Assembly (NCBI RefSeq): GCF_001540865.1
Contig: NC_033621.1
Span: 2,017,439 to 2,081,438 of the forward strand
DNA: 64,000 nt
From: Ananas comosus
Lineage: Eukaryota > Streptophyta > Magnoliopsida > Poales > Bromeliaceae
Direction of reading: 5' to 3'
Shown here: positions 1-9,728 of the stretch, one piece after another
Numbering within the stretch: the first letter of the stretch is position 1
Layout of the letters: each line of letters begins with the position of its first letter
The notes under the pieces: generated by a model
What the model was told of the DNA's origin: nothing
Database searches by the model: none
What the model saw: the letters and a program-made list of their open reading frames with translations, nothing else
Program-made: the position numbers and the translations under genes

Positions 1-239
1 TTCTCTCTCGCTCTCTCTCTCTCTCTAGAAAACCAGAGGTTTGGTGGCTTTTTTTTTTTTTTTTTTTTTCATTTCCCGCGTAGAGTTGGGAGTTGGGAAC
101 TTGGGATCGCCTCTAGGGAGCCTCGAGATGGACGCCTGCTCCTCAGCCACGCGGCGTGCATCCGGAGCATCCCCAAAAAAAATTTTTTGGACATGCTGTC
201 CATAAAATTTTTGTCCCCCCACCCCACCCCGAGCCCCGC

Positions 240-246
240 TATAAAT
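240..246 (+). promoter_or_regulatory. TATA box, putative ClpP6 promoter
   Basis: TATAAAT lies about 120 bp upstream of the ATG at 367 and is followed by a CT-rich leader (306-332). Its position argues that transcription starts near 270, so the in-frame ATG at 187 would not be in the transcript. This is a motif call without transcript support. Confidence 0.5.
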
Positions 247-301
247 GCAACGGCCCCGAGCGTACGCTCTTTCCCAGTGTTTCACGATTCCCTCATTCGA
301 A

Positions 302-332
<31 letters not shown>

Positions 333-366
333 GCGATCTCTCGAGCGATCTCGCGAAGGAGCATCA

Positions 367-484
367 ATGGCGCCGTCGACGGAGAACGGGGAGAAGCTTT
401 CGCCCGCGGAGGAGCACTCCCGCAAGGCCTTCGGCTTGGCGGCCACCGACTCCTCCGGCCACCTCTCTCCTTTCGCCTTCTCTC

Positions 485-529
<45 letters not shown>

Positions 530-2782
530 ATTTCCATTTCCTTTACTTTTTTTTCTTTTTTATATATACTTGAATTCTCAGAAACGCGGTCAATTTCACC
601 ATTTCCTGCTCCCTGAATCATCGAGGTAAGCTCAATCCCTACGATCTTTATGTAGTATTGTAGCATTATGTTTTTTGCTTTGGGAAACCGAGAAAATTTG
701 GTAGAAGATAATCAGATGAATCATTTTGTTAAGGGTTTAGATCGATTTTGTGCTCACTAGTAGGGGATTTCCTTTCTCTTTTGCTTACTTCTTTTTTTGG
801 ACTGTAATTAGTTAGATTAATGTGAGAAGGGAACTTGATAATTGTATAAAATGATGTTCAATTATCAGAAACTCCTTACGCTTGATATTATGGAGAAATG
901 GGAGAATTTCCAGAATCTACTTACGCTTGATATTATCAGAATTTCCCTTCTCAATGTGAGAAGGGAACTTGATAATTGTATAAAATGATGTTCAATTATC
1001 AGAATCTCCTTACAATTGATATTATGGAGAAATGGGAGAATTTCCTGCTGTGTTTTGATGGTGGGTTGATGATAAAGTCTATTTTGTAGGAGAGAGGAAT
1101 TATCTGATTTAAGAGCCCGTTTGATTAGTGTAAGGATGAGTATAATGTTAAATTTGTGATTTTAAGTTACCCTGAATGTTGCATTTGCTTACGAGCTGGG
1201 TTTGAATCCGTATTTTGAGGAAGAGTAGACTATCAGGGCAGACATAAAATTCAAGCCATCTTAATCTATCGTGAATTGGCAATTGGATTGACCGGAAATT
1301 CACGACTTTTGTAGTTGGATATGTGATGTTAATGTAGTCATCAGTTTGCAAGTTCTTCTTTTCTCGTTATTATTATGCATTTTGAAGGTAATAAGTACCA
1401 CTATTTGATAAGAATTAATGGAATAGCATTTAGTCTGATTCTTTGGCTTTTTTATGACTAAGGGTGTACAACTCTTATATAATTTACCTTCTTTCTCCTT
1501 TAATCTGAACTCTTTCAATGTTGCACATGTCAAAACTATAATCATACATGACAATTCCTTTTCTTTTTTTGATTTTTGTATAGAAAACAGTACAAAAGAA
1601 ATAGCAAATCCATTCTTGTATGCTCCACCATTTAATTCTCAATTGCTAGAGCACAAATTGTATACTTTGATGATTCATCAGATCTGGACATAAAATTGAA
1701 CATGGCCAATGGTTTGTATTTCCTGTATGTTGTAAGGTCTCGGAGTATCCTATTAGTCTGGAGGTTGTAGTCTAACATAAAAACTCTCATACTGCACCCA
1801 GGATTGCATGGCCAAACAACTGGTGCCTCTCTTAAGCTTCCTGGACATGTATCCACATATAACTCTTCAAAGTAAGTTACATTAGTATTTTATTTTATTT
1901 TTCTTAACCTATTTATCTTGGTTGTAGAATCTTATAGAGATATTATTTGATTTATCTCTCTTCCATTTTTGCACTTTGTTATGGTGAAGTGGTTTATATG
2001 TTGCTTTCCATTAAGTAAATTTTATCTTTGTGTGTATTATGATATGGTGCTTAATGAAATAATTTTGTTACTGTTACCATTTCTATTATATAACCTAGAT
2101 GACTTGGCTCCTACTGAGGATTTCTTTGTTGGGCGTGGGTCTCCACCATCATTTAAAAATGGGAAAATTCATGTATTCTCAAGCCCCACTCATGGAAGGA
2201 AAGGAAAAAGATGATGAAAATAAAAAATATTATTAGTCCAAATACTGAGATTAATTTCTTCTGTGACATATATTTGCCTAATTTAGTAAGTTTTTTGTGC
2301 TAAACTTTATTTGATTATTCTTCAAAGGTGGAGAGGAGTAAACTGCTGAGTGTTATTAACTTGTTGCCTTCGATTTCTGATTTAAATTTCAGCCAAGTGC
2401 TTGTCACTATAAATAGAGTTTTGTTTTGTTGTTTCTCTAAGGCCGCAAAGCTTGATTTTGCCTGCAGGTATGATGCAGTCATTGAAGCGAAAAAAGGGAA
2501 TCCACCTATAATGCCTGCTGTTGTGACTCCTGGAGGACCATTAGATTTGTCGTCTGTATTGTTCCGTAACCGTATAATCTTCATAGGCCAGCCTGTTAAC
2601 TCACAAGTGGCACAGCGTGTTATATCTCAGCTTTTGACGCTTACTGCTGTCGATGAGGATGCTGATATTCTGGTTTAGTATATTTCCCACGTACTCTGCA
2701 AATTATAATGTTTTATACTTGTTTTAGAATAACAATGTTTAATGCTGAATAAAAGATCACTAGTTCGCTCAATCTCTATCCC

Positions 2783-2829
<47 letters not shown>

Positions 2830-4003
2830 CATCCAAGTTTTATTACCTGAAAGAGATACTTCTTTTCCAGATGTACCTGAACTGCCCTGGTGGAAGCACT
2901 TATTCAATCTTTGCAATTTATGACTGCATGTCATGGGTAAGATCTGAAATTGTGGATTTATAGTTATGATATAGTTCATCTGTGCCCGAAATATGCTATA
3001 ACTGTTTGTTTGTAAAATTGTTTGCGCAAATTTCTTTTTGTCTTCTCCTGCTTTTCTTGGATCATGCACCTGCCATCAAAGTTCTTAATGTCTATATTTG
3101 TCTTTCTCCAACAAGTTCTATATTTTCAATACAATTGCATTAAACAACCACTTGCTCTTGGAATAAACAGATAAAGCCCAAGGTGGGAACCGTATGCTTT
3201 GGTGTAGCTGCTAGCCAAGGTGCACTTCTTCTTGCTGGTGGTGAAAAGGGGATGCGATATGCAATGCCAAATGCTCGAATTATGATACATCAACCACAAA
3301 GTGGATGTGGGGTATGATTTTAAACCGCACTCGGCATGATAAATGGTTGATAAAAATCCTTTTCTGGTTTTTGATTTAATGACCATGTTCCAGGGTCATG
3401 TGGAAGACGTGAGGCGACAAGTGAATGAAGCTGTTCAATCTCGGCATGTAAGTTTATTCCAGAGAAGACTACTTGAAAATTTCAACTGTGTTTTGCGAAA
3501 AACAATGAGTTTTTTGTTGATTGACAATGCTGCTTCTTTGAACCTATATTTGAGTCAAAATGACAAAAAAAAAAAAAAGGAAAAAACTGATATTTATTTG
3601 GTCATATAATAATTCAAAAATGCACAATTGCAAGGTAGAAAAGAACTATTAAGAACTGAGTAGTTGTTAGATGGAGAGAACTACGGTAAGAGAAGCTTTG
3701 TTTTTTCTTTTTACCTTTTTTATAGTCATGTTTCTAATATATATACTGTCTAATTTTTTAATCTTTATGCAGAAAATTGACAAAATGTTTGCTGCTTTTA
3801 CTGGTCAACCTTTAGAGAAAGTGCAACAATATACTGAAAGGGATCGTTTTCTATCCGCATCCGAAGTAAACACTTCTGTTCTTCAAGTCTCATGAACTTA
3901 ACTACATTTTTGTATTACAGTTTAATATTTTCTCACACTCGATTATCTTCTCCAGGCCCTAGAGTTTGGACTTATTGATGGACTTCTGGAAACAGAATAC
4001 TAG
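367..4003 (+). CDS. CLPP6: ATP-dependent Clp protease proteolytic subunit 6 with an unusual CAD-like first exon
   Basis: Nine exons join in frame: 367-488, 582-625, 1802-1871, 2468-2672, 2871-2936, 3171-3311, 3394-3447, 3773-3865 and 3956-4003. They give 280 residues; family members are about 270. The product is a serine-protease subunit of the plastid stromal ClpPR core. From residue 80 ([10 protein letters not shown]) onward it reads as ClpP6. The catalytic triad is visible: Ser184 in GVAASQG, His209 in MIHQP and Asp258 in TERDRF. The C-terminus ends [16 protein letters not shown]. The N-terminus is odd. Residues about 20-41 ([17 protein letters not shown], then AFSRR) match the start of cinnamyl-alcohol/mannitol dehydrogenases, and no ordinary transit peptide is seen. 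The split codon AG|A joins this exon to the next in frame. An alternative is that the true first exon lies upstream of the window. Identity of exons 3-9 is very secure; exon 1 is less so. Confidence 0.92.
819..1045. repeat. 93-bp direct duplication in ClpP6 intron 2
   Basis: Positions 819-911 and 953-1045 are near-identical copies starting AATGTGAGAAGGGAACTTGA, separated by 41 bp. The spacer contains CCTTCTCA facing TGAGAAGG, a short inverted repeat. It lies within the intron 626-1801 and has no coding potential. Confidence 0.85.
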
Positions 4004-4502
4004 GAAAAAAAAATGCAGATTAACCCTTAAAAGCTGCTGAAATTGGATCGAAGGACATCTCTGATCAATTGGAAATACACTGTCTACTAGTTGCTCGTCC
4101 AAGTACTCATTTGCTTCAAAATTTTTGAGCTCAGGACCAGACCCATGCGTGAGGCAATTATAGTCGATTAGTGAATTGGGTTATCGCAAGATTATATTTT
4201 CAATAGAAGTACGATTGCCTAACTTTCTTTCTCGAAGACAAGTCCAAATAGTGCGAATTGCTTATAGATGTCTCCAGTGATGGTTATTGAAAATATTTTC
4301 CGCATATTGTCGGCAATTGTGACTTTACAAATTGCAAATTTCTGCTTCATTTCCACCCCTGCAGCCGCATATGTTGTTGTTGCTTTTTTAATTTATATAA
4401 ACAAAACATTTGACATGCGTGATTGTATGTGTTGGTGGGTGAATTTTTCTATATTTTTCATTACTACGACATCTTTAAAGAAAGATAAATGCGGTTCATA
4501 CA
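4004..4502. other. ClpP6 3' flank, no gene seen
   Basis: This is AT-rich sequence after the ClpP6 stop codon. It probably contains the 3' UTR; no clear polyadenylation signal or other feature could be assigned. Confidence 0.6.
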
Positions 4503-4519
4503 CATACTCTGCTACATGA

Positions 4520-4967
4520 AGTTTTTTTTTTTTTTTTCCATGGTCTTTGCTCCTCTGTGTCCAGTTTCTTCTTTACTCTAACGATCTGGGGCACTGGAAC
4601 CATGCTATTATGATACGAGAAAACCATGTCAACGAGCTCTCGCAACTTCTGCAAAGCGAAGATTTTTGGTTGCTGGAACTTCAAAACCTGCGCTGTGTAC
4701 ATCAGCTTTCCGGTCGTTACCTCGTAGTACAAAACTCTTTCCAAAGGCGTCGGCTCCGGCACCGTCCATCTCGCTCCAGCTCCTCACGTGAGCCTTCCTC
4801 CACCGCGTGTCCTCGCGCAGCAACACCTCCACTCCCTTCTCCCCGACCCGGGAGTACGTCAGTCGGCCCTTGTGTGCGCAGATGTCACCGACCGCCTGCA
4901 GCTGGCCGCTCTCTGGCAGCAAGATCCACCCTGCACGGTCCTTGCCAATGCTGTACCTGTGCAACAT
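4520..4967 (-). pseudogene. Broken coding fragment, possibly a retrocopy
   Basis: The minus strand carries protein-like sequence in two frames. Reading from 4967 it begins YSIGKDRAGWILLPESGQL and runs to about 4750. It then continues in another frame through LYYEVTTGKLMYTAQVLKF to about 4553, ending in an A-rich run of about 15 bases (4519-4535 on the minus strand). GC content is well above the surroundings, as expected for former coding DNA. The frame break, absence of introns and trailing poly(A) suggest a processed pseudogene. However, TTGCACAG just before the first codons also looks like a splice acceptor, so a stranded internal exon is possible. I do not recognise the family. Confidence 0.5.
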
Positions 4968-4984
4968 AGAACGTCTAAAATACC

Positions 4985-5696
4985 GCTTCTATAACCTTAT
5001 TGAGATTAGTAAGTTTGATGAAGTCGCTCATGGATTAATACCCAATTTTTAGTTTAATTTACCAGAATTTCTCTCACAAAAAAACTAAAAAGTTAAGGGT
5101 GTCCGAGCATTGCGGTGTGGAAATAGAATTCATATATATAATCTGTTGTAAGGTGTAATCCGAGTTTCGTTAGAGATATATAGGATTCTATTTTTAAAAC
5201 TTTATTCTATTTTACATTTTATTCTTTGGTAGTTTGATTTTCTCTTGATAATGTTGAGATTGAGATAATTAAACAAATGTTACCAAGAACATATTTCACA
5301 TTAGATTTGCGGATTTCCATATAAAACCGAAAAAATGGATGGATAAAAAAGTTACCAAATTTGGAATTCGTGTTGACACAAATTGTAAATAATATGTAAC
5401 AGTGCTTAGTTAAAGCTCCACGTTAGCCAAAAATTAAGCGTGATATATATAGGCCGGGACTACACTCTGTGGGCCAGTAATACATAAATCTCAATACATA
5501 TTTATGAAGAAAATTAAGGAGAGGGTGATAGAGATTTAAAAGGATTATATACAATATTCATTTATCAAAGACGATATATTATTCATAATTGTCTTAAATA
5601 TTAATTATTATTGCTTGCGCTGCAAACAACACATCTATACACCCATGCACTACATACTATTTTTCTACTTACTGTTATATTTCGGAATAGAAAAAA
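4985..5696. other. Intergenic, AT-rich, nothing recognised
   Basis: No open frame of substance, no terminal inverted repeats and no RNA gene could be seen. Confidence 0.6.
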
Positions 5697-6294
5697 GACT
5701 AAATTACAAAAAGCTATAAATAATACTTTTCACTTTTTCCTCCCTAACTTTTAAAAACATATGTTTTACCCTCTCAACATTTCAAGTTGTACTGACCGTC
5801 CCTAGCGTAAGTGGCAAAGAGTTTGATAGTTGGTACCCGATGTCTCATGTTTGAATCTTAATTGATTCATATTTCCAGCTAAGTTTATATATAAAAAATA
5901 AATGAAACGGTGTCATGTTACATTTCTCTCTTAAAAAAAAAATCAAGTTATTGCAATTATCCCCCTTGCAATTCCGTTTATTTTTTATAATTTATATCAA
6001 AAATATCCTTCAAATTGACAGAAATATAGTAAAAATTATTTTTATTCATTATAGAAAAAGTAAGGGTAATTTGGTTATTTTACTCTCTCCATTAAAGCCA
6101 TACTCTTTGAAAATATTTTTAAAATTATTTTTATTTATTATAGAAGAAAGATAATGTAGTCATTTTACTCTCTCTATTAAAGCCGTACCTTTTGAAAATA
6201 TTTTTTAAATTTTAAAAGGGTAAAATATAATTTTTTAAAAATCAGGAAGTAAAAGTAAAAAAAAAAATATTTATAATAGTTCTGTAATTTGGCC
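5697..6294. mobile_element. MITE of the CTAAATTACAAAAA family, carrying a SINE
   Basis: The ends are inverted copies. The left begins GACTAAATTACAAAAAGC and the right, read in reverse, begins GGCCAAATTACAGAAC. Similarity extends inward for about 80 bp. Flanks are A-rich and resemble a 9-bp duplication imperfectly. A SINE sits inside at 5791-5942. The element resembles the one at 37784-38163. Confidence 0.6.
5791..5942 (+). mobile_element. tRNA-derived SINE, copy 1 (nested in a MITE)
   Basis: It starts GACCGTCCCTAGCGTAAGTGG, which includes an RNA polymerase III A-box-like stretch, and ends in a poly(A) tail. The B box is degraded (TTTGAATCTTA). The flanks TCAAGTTGT (5782-5790) and TCAAGTTAT (5943-5951) form an 8-of-9 target duplication. 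Confidence 0.75.
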
Positions 6295-6720
6295 TTAAAA
6301 AAAATAAGCTAGCATTGAGAGCTCATACTTAAGGACGCTTTAAAAAGTTTAGAAATTCAAATAACCAATTTAAAAGTTGAGTAAATGTGGAGCAAATGTT
6401 GTTGGACTTGGCCATGCAATTTATCCTTTCCCAATTTGATTCGCTCGTGATTGAGAAATTTAGCATTTTCTATCAAAATTGGAAAGAGAAAATAGAATTT
6501 TTAATACAAGAATTGAGAGAGAGAGAGAGAGGGGTAACAAAGCCAAAGATTAATAGACCTAATCAAATGTATTATAAATTATGAAACAAATATACAATAT
6601 TTCAAATTCGAAACCTAGTTATTTTATAGTTTCAGTTAAATTCATATTTTTTTAAAAGAGAACAAAACGGTAAGCATTTAGCATGTCGCCATTCTCTTAA
6701 AAAAATAAAAGAAAAGAAAA

Positions 6721-6755
<35 letters not shown>

Positions 6756-7229
6756 CAAAAAAACCAAAAAAGTTGAAAAAGACCCAAAATTAGTTTTACT
6801 TAATGGCACGGAAAGATCAACGATCATTGACTTGAGTTGCTCTTTTTGGAAGGTTGTTGCACCACACATAAAAGTTCCTAAGGTTTTAATTGGTCAATCC
6901 CCAACAAGGCCTAATAAACACAACTTGGTAGTTAATTAATTAATTAACTAATTAATATACTTTATTATCATTAGTTTCCTAGCTATCTAATAATGCTTTT
7001 CTACCTAAATATAAGACCTTGCGTTATGGTATGGCCCCTAAAATTACCAGATTAATTTTCTTGGTCCATGAAATGGACTCATCATCATCATCAATATCAC
7101 CTGAAAGAGATGGCCCAAAATGGAGTTGAAAATTACGCCAAACAATGCGGCCTCAATCGTGGCACAAATGAGGCTTAACTGTTCTCTTCTCTAACTACTC
7201 ATTTAACCACCCCAACCCTTCTCAATCTA
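6295..7229. other. Intergenic, AT-rich, GA microsatellite
   Basis: It holds a GA run at about 6723-6751 and a shorter one near 6515-6531. No gene was recognised. Confidence 0.6.
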
Positions 7230-7247
7230 AATTTTCAAAACTTTTTT

Positions 7248-7880
7248 CTTTTTTTGAGAAAAAGGTAGCGAGCTACCTGCTTTATTCATTAAGTAAAATA
7301 AACTAAATATACATGATGAAAGCAACTAAGGCCTCCGAAAATAAGGCAAAGGAAGAAACAAAAAAAAGAGAGAAAAAGAAGCGAGGAAAAGGAGGGAGGA
7401 AGACTAGCAGCTTGTTAGTGCAGCGCGGTCCAGTTGTTCGTCAAAAGGTCGACCCGTTCGAGTGACCGAATAGCATTGGCCGGAATTCTCTGGAAAACAG
7501 AGTTGTTTCTATCCCTCCAAACCACCCACCATATCGCAGCTAGAAGGATGAAGCCTTTTGATCTTATCAACTCGGTCGGAATGGCAGAGGTAGCAGCCCA
7601 AAGGCTTCGAACGTCTCCTGGGGTGTTGCCGGGTATTTGCAAACCAACTGCACTGAGGAGAAGGTATCGAACAAAGATGCAGTTGCAGAAAAGATGGTCG
7701 CAGCTTTCCGATAGCACAGCATAGAGGACACGGTGTTGATCAACAGTCATGCCCGGTTGAGCAATCTGTCGGCTGTGAGTAATCTATTCCACAGCAAAAT
7801 CCAGACAAAGACTTTGACTTTGATCGTAATTTTTAGGCTCCAAATGCGCCGCTTCATCGGATTCATCACTGATGCAGGCC
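7248..7880 (-). mobile_element. 5'-truncated LINE tail, copy 1
   Basis: The minus strand encodes the very end of a non-LTR retrotransposon reverse transcriptase, with degraded zinc-finger residues (ESCDHLFCNC) and then ILLAAIWWVVWRDRNNSVF. It ends in the hairpin GGTAGCTCGCTACC and poly(A). A 17-bp target duplication AATTTTCAAAACTTTTT flanks it (7230-7246 and 7881-7897). Frames are broken, so it is dead. The parent ORF is mostly missing. Confidence 0.88.
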
Positions 7881-7897
7881 AATTTTCAAAACTTTTT

Positions 7898-8246
7898 ATT
7901 GGTAAAAAAGCATGGAGACTCCTTAATCACCTTCTTCTTTTGTCAAATTTGGTAGTTCTATTAGATATCGGCCTTTAATTTTGTCAAAAAGTTATTTTTT
8001 CAGAAAGAGAAGTTGGACTCTAGCTAGTCCCGTAGAGTGAAAAAAAAAAAAAAAGAGGGGGAAAAAAAAAGCATTTGTTGAACTACCTAAAATCTAAAGT
8101 TTAGCAGAAAGTTTTTTTTTTTTATTACAGTTATTTCACGTAAAAATAGCAATATTCAATCTGAAATCTCAATATCGCGCGCAAATGAAACTAGTTTCGT
8201 TTAAATAACATTTTAATATGAAATTACAATATTATTCCCAATTAAA
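7898..8246. other. Intergenic, nothing recognised
   Basis: AT-rich spacer with A and T homopolymers between the LINE and the CACTA element. Confidence 0.6.
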
Positions 8247-8249
8247 TTC

Positions 8250-8803
8250 ACTACAACAAAAACGGTCTATACCGACACTTTTAAATGTAGGTACATGTCA
8301 AAAAAGTGCTGCTATCTAAAATTATCGACATTTTTAAAAATGGTTGCTATATGTGGAGTCGCTAGATATATAGTGACAGTTAAAGAGTGTCGCTATAACC
8401 TAAAAGAGTGCTGCTAATTTACCAACACTTATTTAAGCATTTAGCAACCGCAGANATTTACCAACACTTATTTAAGCATTTAACAACCGCCGAAACTCTA
8501 TCTCGTTGGCTGCGGTGGCGGAGGAGGACGACAGGAAAGGCTCTTCGTCTAGAATTTCAGTGGATTGAGTGAAGAGAGAAGAAAAGATGGTAATTGATTT
8601 TTCTTTTTTTTTTTTCTTTTCTGTTTGTAATCGAACCAAATGGACTGGGTGTGGTGGATTGAGTAGAGTAATCTTTTATTTTTGGTTGGATTGGACTTTA
8701 TATTTAGGCATTAGTAGATATTTTTTTAAGTTTTAGGATAAATGGGACACTTACTCAAAAGTGTCCCAAACATGTGTCCCTATAACCTAATTTTGTTGTA
8801 GTG
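8250..8803. mobile_element. Non-autonomous CACTA (En/Spm-like) element
   Basis: The terminal inverted repeats are CACTACAACAAAA at the left and its exact complement TTTTGTTGTAGTG at the right. Both flanks carry ATT (8247-8249 and 8804-8806), the 3-bp duplication typical of CACTA transposons. It encodes no transposase. Subterminal GTCGCTATA/TGCTGCTA-like motifs recur. An N at 8456 sits at a short internal duplication. Confidence 0.88.
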
Positions 8804-8953
8804 ATTCTTTATCATATTACACAATACAATACGACAGAATTAATTCGGAATATATCCTATATAATATAACTAGTACACAGAATTTTTTTTTTTTCCAATA
8901 ATCAATTTATGGATCTCCATACATTTTCACCTTTTACTTTTATTATATATATT

Positions 8954-9405
8954 GGGAAAACTTCAAATACCCTCCCATGTAGTTTCGCAGTTTCTCATTT
9001 TAATATTATGTGGTTTAAAGTGTATCAAGTTAGTATCTTGTGGTTTCGTACTTTCTCACTTTAGTACCCTGTAGTTTAAAGTGTATCAAGTTAGTACTAT
9101 GTGGTTTTATTTTTGTATCAAGTTAGTACTCTGTGGTTTTATTTTTCTCTTTTTATTATTCATTTCGGAGTATTTTTTTCGTTAAATCACTGACAAAGTT
9201 AAAACTAAAGGGTACTAAAATAAATATTCGATAAATCTAGATAGAGTATCTGAAGTTTTTTTGTATATAATTTAACGAAATATTAAACCACAGGGTACTA
9301 AAGAGAGAAAGTGCGAAACCATATGGTACTAACTTGATACACTTTCAACTATATGGTACTGAAGTAAGAAAGTGCAAAATTACGGGGGGTGTTTGAAGTT
9401 TTCCC
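8954..9405. mobile_element. Mutator-like MITE, GAAAACTTCAAATACC family, copy 1
   Basis: The ends GGGAAAACTTCAAATACC and GGTGTTTGAAGTTTTCCC are inverted. Internally, phrases such as GTGGTTTAAAGTGTATCAAG repeat several times, and the right half mirrors the left. The flanks are AT-rich, so a 9-bp duplication is only partly visible (6 of 9). Copies of the same family lie at 14062 and 21463. Confidence 0.72.
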
Positions 9406-9414
9406 TATTATATT

Positions 9415-9728
9415 TGTTGGTGAACAAATCATGATCAACCTTTCCCTCCCCACTAAGTTTTTTTTTTCACTTATCTAAACACTTATTTTTTTAATTATTT
9501 TTTACTTAATCTTTCCAACTTCTTTTAACCGTTATATACACATGGACTCAATCTAATATAGAGAGGCAAAAACCACGCTCCCTTCATTTAATTCCACCAT
9601 CTCTTCCCCACCCCTTCAACGCCTCCATTCCTTTTGTAACTTCCACTCCCTATATATAACACCCCCCCAACTCTTAACTCTCCTCGTCAATCAAAGTAAA
9701 ACCAAAAAACCAACATTTACAAACCGCC
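9415..9728 (+). promoter_or_regulatory. Promoter region of the pectin methylesterase gene
   Basis: The TATA box TATATATAAC is at 9651-9660, about 70 bp before the ATG at 9729. The remaining sequence is C/T-rich leader and AT-rich upstream DNA. Confidence 0.6.

Noticed and set aside
187..573. Longer open frame that would extend ClpP6 upstream to an ATG at 187 with a Ser/Arg-rich, transit-peptide-like start
   Set aside because: It crosses the TATA box at 240 and a CT microsatellite, so the extension is probably not transcribed. I kept the ATG at 367.
282..666. Minus-strand frames rich in ERERER and plus-strand frames rich in SLSLSL
   Set aside because: They are translations of CT/GA microsatellites.
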